DNA of 64,000 nucleotides, from assembly GCA_029582165.1 (NCBI GenBank), contig CM055892.1:7714754-7778753 (forward strand). The letters are read 5' to 3'. A model generated the notes under the pieces. It saw nothing but the letters and a program-made list of their open reading frames with translations. It had not been told where the DNA came from and searched no databases. The stretch comes from Portulaca oleracea. Its lineage: Eukaryota > Streptophyta > Magnoliopsida > Caryophyllales > Portulacaceae. Of the stretch, positions 56,655 to 64,000 are shown one piece after another. The stretch's first letter is position 1. Every line of letters starts with the position of its first letter. The position numbers were made by a program, and so were the translations under genes.

Positions 56655-57316
56655 TGTAAACACAAATTTTTGGTCTAAAATAAATAAAGACGGGAAATTG
56701 AGAAACAAATTAATTTGTATTAATATTTGAATGTATGCAGGTACAATTCTCTGTTTAACAGTTACAAGAAAAAGTAACCAATCCTCCGATTCAATCTCCT
56801 TGAGTGAATTTAGATAGACTTTGATCTTGAAAGAGGGTCTTGATGACTTGATCTCGATTAAGATTAATATTTGATCTCCTGGTAATCGACGACACGAGCC
56901 TTGATGTGTTTAATGCCTTCTCCCGGAGAGTGAATCTTTTGAATTTCTTCACTAGTTTGGGAGAGAGTCTTTAAAGGGTTTTTAGAGTCTAGACTGTCTC
57001 CAATGCCAGAATGTTGGGGGCTTAAAAATGAGGGGAAGGACCCCTATTTATAGGCTCTGGAGGCCTAGGGTTTTGACTGGGCTCTGGACTTATGCCCAAA
57101 TTAATTGATTATTCCTTTAAACTTTAAATAAGGATATAATTAATATTTTCTGTATCATCCTTGACACTTGGCAAACTCTGATTGGTCGCAATTTAATTTT
57201 GACCAAATGCGCCCCAAAGTCAACTTGACACATGACAATTTGTGATTGGCCAAATAAAATTAATTTATTTTCCACGTGTCATTTTCATATTTGCCGACAA
57301 ATTTTTGGTTCCTACA
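56655..57316 (-). repeat. 3' LTR of the inverted gypsy element
   Basis: The 662-bp LTR reads on the plus strand from TGTAAACACAAATTT to GGTTCCTACA, the reverse complement of the family LTR, diverged from the 48.8-56 kb copy. A minus-strand TATA box (CTATTTATAGG on plus) lies near 57045. The adjacent purine tract is the complement of GATGCCCCTTTTGAGAG at 57317. Confidence 0.9.
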
Positions 57317-58200
57317 GATGCCCCTTTTGAGAGTCAGCCGCGCAGACAATCTAAAAGTGTTTGGAGCGGTTGGGTCTCGAATATTTAAAGAATATTTTAA
57401 TTTGCTTGTCTCTCTCATAAAGTAGCCCTGTAATCCTGGGATGCAGTTCACATGCGTTTAACCAAACTCAACACAATTGTGCTAAACTAATAAACTTGAG
57501 TTGCAAGCTTTCAGTTGCCTCCGTTTTCTTCTATCTCTTATGTTTGTCTTCTTGAAGCTTTAAGCAAACACGACTCTACTTTAGCACTTTTCCGACTCCC
57601 CCTTTTTTTTTATCGCAATTCACAAGCAATTATAGTGTAGAATTCTATCCAAACCCCTAGTTAAATAAAACCCTTTGAAGGTAGTGTTGTTGAATTAGAG
57701 TAAAGTTAGGGGACGTAGTCGATCAATTGTTATATAAAGGAGTCTCTATTTTCCAATCTTCATCAACCTGCAACCCCTTTCATCTTCTCTGTATTTCTTT
57801 TTTTTTTCTCGACTGAACTTTGTGTCCTTTTGTTTATTGTAGCTGGCATCCTCTATTCATATCCATGGAGTCTTGAAGCTCTGTTTTTTTTCGCAAGTGG
57901 AGACTTGAGATATGACATTAATCCTAAATTTCCGAGTTTAATCTTTGGAGACAGATTTGTTGGGCAATGCAACGCTCCTCTTCCAGATAGAAAATTAAGG
58001 GGGCATTCATCCATTTGGGCTAATGAATCATAACACTTTTGATTTTGATTGATAAAAGATCAAACCTTTATCTTGATTGGGTCTGACGTTTTGGTATTAA
58101 CTTGATGGCCTTTTATTTTCTCTTCTTTTTTTTTTCAGGTTGATCATCGTCTCTGTGGACTTGGAAGTCGGGAAGTCAAAGTCATGAACAATTTTGAAGA
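57317..58200. other. 3' internal non-coding part of the inverted gypsy element
   Basis: No domain is visible. The short plus-strand frame 57830-58033 lacks support. Confidence 0.5.
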
Positions 58201-58214
58201 CATAATTTGAAGAC

Positions 58215-58560
58215 TTGGAAGAACGTTGACCTATATTAGGCTCGTCTTGAACATAAGATGTTGACCTATGTTAGGCCCATCACGAAGACAAACTTGCTGA
58301 CCAGAAGAACGTTGGCCTATATTAGGCTCGTTTTGAACATAAGACGTTGACCTATGTTAAACTCGTCCCGAAGAAAATCTTGTTGATTCAAAAGACGCTG
58401 ACCAATAAAAGGCTCGTCTTGAACATAAGACGTTGACCTATGTTAGGCCTGTCACGAAGGTAAACTTGCTGACCAGAAGGACGCTGACCTATATTTGGCC
58501 CGTCTTGAACATAAAACGTTAACCTATGTTAGACCCGTCACGAAGATAGACTTGTTGGCA
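58215..58560. repeat. Complement of the 88-bp minisatellite
   Basis: About four units with TGACCTATATTAGGCTCGTC and TGACCTATGTTAGGCCCGTC halves, the reverse complement of the array at 53335-54085. It is shorter and more diverged. Confidence 0.9.
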
Positions 58561-58642
58561 AAGCGGACAGTGACCCTTGAGTGTTCCCCTCAGTTGGGAA
58601 CCAGATAGACTTGTTGGCAAAACGGTGACCCTTGAGTGTTCC

Positions 58643-59362
58643 TGTAACACCCCGTGTAATATGGTTAACTGTAGCTTAAGAGGATTGAAATGACTACTTA
58701 TATCACCAAGAGGAACCTTCTTTTATGGTAGCTCATCCGTTGGGAACTCCTCAGTTAAGCGTGCTTGGCTGGGAGTAGTCTTCAGATGGGTGACCTCCTA
58801 GAAAGGTTTCCCAGGCAGCGTGTGAGCGAGGACGAAGCACGCTGGAAAGACTCGTAGTGATTTGTGGGGCTAGTCAGCAATCCTTCAAGTAATTATTGAT
58901 AATGTCCGCGGCCGGGGAGGGGCGGGGCATTACAGATGGTATTAGAGCTGACCCGCGACCGTGAGCTGCGCCTGTGGACGAGAGATCCATGGGCAATCAC
59001 CTAGCGGGGCAAAGTTTCTGGAGCGAATTGTGGCACAACGAGGACGTTGTGCCCTTAAGTGGAGGCGACTATAACACCCTGGGTAATATGGTTAAGTGTG
59101 GCTAAAGAGGATTGAAATGACTACTTATTTCACCAAGGTGCACCTTCTTTTATGGTAACTCATCCGTGGGGAACTTCTCAGTTAAGCGTGCTTGGCTGGG
59201 AGTAGTCTCAGGGTAGGTGACCTCCTGGGAAGTTTTCCCAAACAACATGTGAGCGAGGACGAAACATGCTGAAAAGACTCGTGGTAATTTGTGGGGCCAG
59301 TTAGCGATCCTTGAAGTAGTTGTCGGTAACGTCCAGGGCCCGGGAGGGGCCGGGGCATGACA
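58643..59362 (+). mobile_element. Cassandra TRIM retrotransposon
   Basis: The 720-bp element has LTRs at 58643-58934 (TGTAACACCCCG to GGGGCATTACA) and 59070-59362 (TATAACACC to GGGGCATGACA). A perfect 5-bp duplication GTTCC lies at 58638-58642 and 59363-59367. The PBS TGGTATTAGAGC at 58937-58948 is one base off the tRNA-Met site, and a purine tract (AAGTGGAGGCGAC) precedes the 3' LTR. The internal part is only about 135 bp and non-coding. Each LTR contains a 5S rRNA-like block (AGTTAAGCGTGCTTGG and GGGTGACCTCCT), the mark of Cassandra. Transcription in the family is thought to use the 5S-type RNA polymerase III promoter. Confidence 0.95.
58738..58815 (+). repeat. 5S rRNA-like segment in Cassandra 5' LTR
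   Basis: AACTCCTCAGTTAAGCGTGC, GGGAGTAGTC and ATGGGTGACCTCCT match the internal promoter half of plant 5S rRNA with several changes. The second LTR has the equivalent at about 59167-59240. It is not a 5S gene; the 5' half of the rRNA is not recognisable. Confidence 0.88.
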
Positions 59363-59367
59363 GTTCC

Positions 59368-61208
59368 CCTGAGTTGGGAATACAATACGACCCGTCTTGG
59401 ATACAACTTGGTGACTTGGAGGTCAGTTGCAATGACGACTCAATAAAAATCACTTTACATAAGTGAGCTTAGTAGATGCAACCTGAAAGACCATTTATGT
59501 AGTTGATCGTGACGACAACTTCAATACCAGTTACTTTAAGACCCTCAACTTGAATGTCGGAATTTAAGAGTTAAAACTCATAGCTTGACAGTTTGTTAAC
59601 TCCATGGATATTTCACTACTCCAACTGTGTTTAACTTGAACATTCTAATAGTGAACATCTCGAAGGCAAATTTAATTTAATTAATTAACCTTTTAATCGT
59701 TCACTTGGTTTTCATTCTTCATAGCTTTTACTGCTGAATAATTAACCTACACCCAGGGGTCCTCCTTAAGACACTTTCTTTAACTTGAAAGGGGATAGCT
59801 TTGCTGCAAATTTCATAACTTGAAAATTTTGAGGTTTGATGACTTGCAATTCTTAACTTTGAGTGCTCATAATTATTTGACGACTTGAGTCTTGAATTTT
59901 CACTATCTAGAAGTCTTGTATCTTGCTGATTTGTGAGTCATGAACTTGAGAATCTTGAATTTCGTTAGCTTGTCAGCTATTCCTTTTGAAGATTTGAGAG
60001 ACTTGAATTTTGTTCATTTGTTAGTCTTTTTTTGGTGTTGACTTAGGAGTGATGATCTTTAATCTTTTTTCGGAGGACTTGGGAGTCTTTTATTTTAATG
60101 ACTTGAACGTTTTGCCTTTTCTCCATTTGTCAATCTTGAATTTTGTTTAATTGGTAGTCTTGACTCCGGTAACTTGAGAGTCGCGAACTTATGAATCTTC
60201 TATCAAGATAACTTGGGAGTTTTTTTTTCTTTGGTGATCTGGAAGGCTTTGATTTTCTTCACTTTGAAGTTTTGATTTTGACGACTTCGTAGTCTTTAAT
60301 TTTAGCAACTTGAAAGTCTTAAATTTGATGGCTTTATAGTCTTAAAAGTTATTGATGTAAAAGTCTTGGGATCTACTGACTTGATAGTCTTTTATTTTAT
60401 TGACTTGGGAGTCTCTGAAAGTCTCAAGTTTTGACTTATAAATCTTTACTTTGATGACTGAAGAGTATTTTACTTGAAAGTCTTGAATTACGATTTGGGA
60501 GTCTTTAACTTTGGTGACTTGAGTGTCTGACTTGAAAGCCTTGGGTTTGGACTTGTGAGCTTTACTTGTACGACATGAGAGTCTTTGATTTGAAAGTCTT
60601 GAACTTTGACTTGTGAGTCTTGAATTTGCTAACTTGTAAGTCCTTGAACTTTGTTGACTTAAAAGTCTTGGAGTTTGTTGACCAGGAAAGTCTTCAAAAT
60701 TTATTGACCTTAGTAGGAGGTTTTTTTTTTTTTAAATTTTTTATGACTGTATTTGAGTCTAGACCCAAATTCCCTACGTACCTTAAGGAATGGGATACCC
60801 ATAAGGATCAAGCCAACGTAGTTCAAAGAAGGAGAAATAAATTTTTTTTTTTATTTAGCTGTACATAGTTTATACTATTGTGGGCCAAGAGTATTACATT
60901 GATCAAAATGAAAGGAACTTAAAAATAAGTAGAAAGAATTTTTTTTTCCTGGTGAATAGTTTCAGCTCTTGTTCGGGAGCTACATCTTCACTTTCCTAGA
61001 TTTTGACTAGGGAAGAAGAAAGCGTCTCCTCTCGCTCAAGCTCTATGTCAGTGTTGTTTTTGCTTAGATGACCAGTGAGGATCACAATGCGTCTTTTCAC
61101 TCTGAGGGATCCTTCAGTCTTTACCTCCAATGTTGAAAAATGCTTCATGTGAGACGGAACGGTTCTTTGAACTTTGTTGATGACTCCAAGGCGGCTGAAT
61201 GCAGAGCT
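59368..61208. other. Repeat-rich non-coding part of the inverted gypsy element
   Basis: It contains the complement of the CAAGTC field (about 59880-60700), a poly-T run at 60720-60734 and a TTTTTTTTT run near 60842. No gene is seen. Confidence 0.6.
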
Positions 61209-61637
61209 CTATTCCTGATAGGGTTGTGAGTTTGACACCTCTTCAGTATGTTTGATCCTTGACAACACATACGACATTGATCTCGAACCATCCCTGATCC
61301 TGCTGAAAACCGAGGCTTTGTGCTTTCCTCGACACCCTATTCGCTCAAAGACAGATGCTTGTTTGCGGGAAGCTGGCCATCCCAACCTATCGAACATGGA
61401 GAGCTTTGACTTAGGCTGATACGTCATTCCTTCACTATTATCTTCTTCGATCTCGAAGCAGGAGACCATGTTCACATTTTCAACTTTGTCGACTACTCCA
61501 AGGAAGTCCTTTGGAAAGTATTCCTCCATAGTGACAGGAATACGAGGGCCTCGCTCAAACAATTCAATCGAACGAGCTTGTGGTTTCTTGATGGCCTTAA
61601 CCCTTTTCTTTTTCATTGAAGGTTGAGGATTCTTCAT
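61209..61637 (-). pseudogene. SVFERIG-repeat region of the inverted gypsy element
   Basis: The minus-strand frame of 142 residues reads VPVTMEEYFPKDF-like sequence (IPVTMEEYFPKDFLG), FEIEEDNSEGM and the modules SMFDRLGWPASRKQ, SVFERIGCRGKHK and SVFSRIRDGSRS. It is the counterpart of 51330-51660 in the plus element and preserves a longer continuous frame there. Confidence 0.75.
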
Positions 61638-61690
61638 TTGCTACCTATAGGTTGGTGATTTTCGACTTTCATTTTTCTCCTAATCCTCTT

Positions 61691-62485
61691 TCAAGTGGTT
61701 AGGATCCCTTCCGTATCTTCACCGAAAGATTCTGTTACTTGCTCCGGCTCATCTAGAGGGGCTAGGACGGGTGCAAAAAGAGGAACTGGTTTTTGACATC
61801 CAAATTGAATCATCAAGAATTCATGAATCTTTGATGGAATCGGTTGTGCTGAAACATAATTGGCTTTAACGTTGTCATCTAAGTCCAATATTATATGTCC
61901 TTCCTCAACTAGCTTCATGATCCGCTCCTTGAGTGTGATACACTTCTCTAAAGGGTGACTGACTACTCTATGATAGCGGCAATATTTTGGATCCGTGGTT
62001 CGTCCCGCTTCTTTCGACCATTTTAGTTGCGGGAGCTCAATAACTCCCTTCTCTAACAAGTCATCGAGCATCCCTGACAAGTCCGAGTCTGGGAAAAGAT
62101 ACTTCTTTTCTTGAAGTTCCTTTAGTGTAGGTCGCCTCCCTTCGATGTTCTTTGAAAAGGTGACTATTTTCCTTCCTGGTGTAGGCTTAGCAGAGATTCG
62201 CACCGGTTCGCTTGTTGAAATAACCATTGACTCTACTTTTGGAGTCTTTGACCACTAGCCATTCCTCTTGTACTCACTGACACTGTTCCTCGATTCAGTT
62301 GAAGACGTTGACATTCCTCAAAGACTTGCAATGGTTATCTCCATATCATACGCCTTAGTTGCCAACTCTTGAAAGGTTTTCGGCTTTGCCATCTTGAGCA
62401 CGTATAGCAAATCCCAGTGCATACCTTGAGCGCACATATCAACGGCCGAAGCTTCGCTGAGGCGATACCTTGAGCGCACATATCG
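61691..62485 (-). pseudogene. gag: Gag C-part of the inverted gypsy element, 5'-truncated
   Basis: The minus-strand frame 62227-61691 reads SEPVRISAKPTPGRKIVTFS, RPTLKELQEKKYLFPDSDLS and CRYHRVVSHPLEKCITLKER, matching the plus element's gag. Upstream to 62485 the words MAKPKTFQELATKAYDMEI and MCAQGMHWDLLYVLK are visible in shifted frames. The capsid part is missing. Confidence 0.85.
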
Positions 62486-63140
62486 TGTTCATTCACACCT
62501 ACTTTTCTTCCTTATTTAGCTCTGATTTCTCTCTTTTTAAACCCTACATTCGTCCCCCCGTATTTCTTCCTTCACACCCACAAAGTCAAAAGTAACGCTT
62601 CTTCTTCTTCTTCTTCTTCTTCTTCTTCTTCTTCTTCTTCTTCTTCTTTAATGGAGAAGAAGAACCCATATATGATGATGCCTACCACCCAACCCACGTT
62701 TGAAATCAAATCGGTTGTGAGAAATTTGTTGTCTTTCGAACACAGAGAGATCGAGAGAGAGCAACAGTGAACGATAAGCGCAATGGTGAAGCAGAATGAT
62801 GAAGAACATGGTCCTATGAGAAAGGGGCTTGAGGAGAGAGAAAGGGAAATTAGAGCTGGAGTTTGGTTTTCTAGATATGGTGGAAATGGAAGAGAGATCG
62901 AAAAAGAGGAGAGGTAAGAGAGAGAGAGAAAGGGGCTTAATTGAGGAGAGAGAAAGGAAAAGGGGAAGGGTGAGTTGGACAATTAGAGCTGACTAGGCAC
63001 ATAATAAAACCCCACTCTCACTCCTCCGCCGTCACCTCAGTGCGCCACTGAGTTGTTTAGTTCTTAATTTGGTGGCGTGCTAGAGGAATCCAAGGAGCCC
63101 AAAGTTCAGATTATTCCGAAACAAATCTAAAGTTCATATT
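62486..63140. other. Non-coding stretch with CTT and GA microsatellites
   Basis: A (CTT)n run at 62598-62647 and GA-rich sequence at 62750-62960. The long open frame through it on the minus strand is low-complexity (glutamate and serine/leucine runs) and not supported. Confidence 0.5.
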
Positions 63141-64000
63141 TGTAGACACCGGATTTTGTATTAGGATAAGTGTACAAGTCAAGCATAAAGAGAAAAGATG
63201 CTAGCATGAAAGAAAATTCAATGGGCCTTCCTCAATCAAAAGCTACCGGGCCAACCCACCATAAATAGCCTTCATTTTCCACCCTTTCAACATACATATG
63301 CCCACCATTTCGAATTCCATTTTTTCCACAAGTCTTGTTGGCCCTATTTCTTTTGATAAGAGTAAAGTACACATCATAAGCTTTCCAACGCTTTTTGAAT
63401 TGCCTCAATCGGAGTCCGGATGAAAGAGTTATGGTCGTTCGAAGTTGTACTTAGCCAGTTTCAAAATCTATGTGGGTTTTATTAATTCCCATGCCCAGAA
63501 ATCTGGCCCAATAAGCAAATCAGGCCCATAAGGCGCCTCCGGCCCAGGAAAGATATCAAAACCCGCCTGGGTTTAATACACAAGAGCGACGCGTCGTCGT
63601 TTTGGCCACGTCAGCGATCCGTGCCATGCAACTCTAAAACCCGCTTGGATTTTAATATTCTGGTGCCAAATTTGATTCCCATGCAATCCCTTGATAAAAG
63701 CCACGTGCATTGACTCTCCCATTGACCCTATAAAACCCACCTGGGTTTTGATCCGAGATGACTTGATCTTTGGGGTATGTCCCCTCCATTTTCCCTCCTA
63801 AACACTCACCCCTTCACCTATAAATACCCCCTCCATTTCACCCTCATTTCATCAACTATCATCCACTACACCCATACTCTACTTAAATTCTTTCTCAAAA
63901 TCCTATTATCCATACTCTCTCTAATTCTCATTTCATCCACTACCACCATTATTATCACCCAAACTCTCTCAAAATTCCATCATCCATTTTCCTCTCTAAT
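63141..64000 (+). repeat. Start of another gypsy-type LTR, running off the window
   Basis: It begins TGTAGACACCGGATTTTGTA, a common start of plant gypsy LTRs. It has a TATA box (TATAAATA, 63819-63826) followed by pyrimidine-rich leader sequence with repeated ATTTCATC(A/C)AC and CTCTCTCTAATTC words. The other end, PBS and coding region lie beyond the window, so it may be a solo or a full element. Confidence 0.6.

Larger units (their letters stand above)
56655..62485 (-). mobile_element. Inverted, 5'-truncated copy of the non-autonomous gypsy family
   Basis: Same layout as 48829-56042 but on the minus strand: 3' LTR, repeat-rich non-coding part with the complementary minisatellite and CAAGTC field, then gag fragments at 61209-62485. 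It stops inside gag near 62485, where a 20-base word (ATACCTTGAGCGCACATATC) is duplicated at the break. The 5' LTR and PBS are gone. A Cassandra element is inserted at 58643-59362. Confidence 0.88.

Noticed and set aside
58738..58815. A genuine 5S rRNA gene
   Set aside because: Only part of 5S is recognisable, it is repeated in two LTRs with TG/CA-type ends, a PBS and a target duplication, so it is Cassandra.
62572..62982. A 136-codon minus-strand open frame ending in glutamate runs
   Set aside because: It is composed of CTT and GA-rich low-complexity sequence; no domain, no splice structure and no clear promoter.

Overview
The window is plant nuclear DNA, most likely from a eudicot with a large, repeat-rich genome. 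It is AT-rich, has GT-AG introns, and carries no operons, ribosome binding sites or CRISPR arrays. The mobile elements are plant-type: Ty1/copia, CRM-type and other Ty3/gypsy elements, a Cassandra TRIM, CACTA, hAT, PIF/Harbinger, MULE, Helitron, and Stowaway- and Tourist-like MITEs. I cannot fix the species. Several repeats feel Caryophyllales-like, but that is only an impression. Almost nothing here looks like an intact host gene. What remains of host genes are exon-sized fragments: a membrane steroid-binding protein exon with two frameshifts, a mitochondrial phosphate carrier exon, the last exon of a possible DnaJ-type zinc-finger protein, and several open, splice-bounded exons I do not recognise.

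Layout. 0-2 kb: a copia-like solo LTR with a GC-rich hAT-type element inside it. 2-11.4 kb: host-like non-coding DNA with MITEs, short duplications and gene fragments on the minus strand. 11.5-15.6 kb: a complete but non-autonomous CACTA element with a transposase relic. 15.6-17.5 kb: exon fragments. 17.5-24.2 kb: a nearly complete CRM-type gypsy element on the minus strand, plus a partial second internal region beyond its 3' LTR. 24.2-28.6 kb: host-like DNA ending in a Tourist-like MITE. 29-33 kb: a copia remnant split by a gypsy solo LTR, in a field of CG-rich palindromes. 33.5-39 kb: a 5'-truncated MULE whose transposase is joined by a short intron to an OTU cysteine-protease domain and faces a convergent plant-mobile-domain (PMD/MAIN-like) gene. 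39.9-42.2 kb: a Helitron whose 5' end is repeated about seven times between AAT microsatellites. 42.2-56.6 kb: a PIF/Harbinger element interrupted by a CRM-like solo LTR and by a non-autonomous gypsy element; 4.16 kb of this complex is duplicated in tandem. 56.7-62.5 kb: a second, inverted and 5'-truncated copy of the same gypsy family, carrying a Cassandra insertion with 5S-rRNA-like LTRs. 63.1 kb to the end: the start of another gypsy-type LTR.

The order of events can be read from the nesting. The Harbinger element came first. The CRM-like LTR and the gypsy element inserted into it, and the tandem duplication followed because it contains the gypsy 5' LTR. Cassandra landed inside the second gypsy. 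The complete CRM element is very young: I noticed one difference between its two 871-bp LTRs. The most unusual biology is the MULE module, in which transposase, deubiquitinase-like and plant-mobile domains lie within 5 kb.
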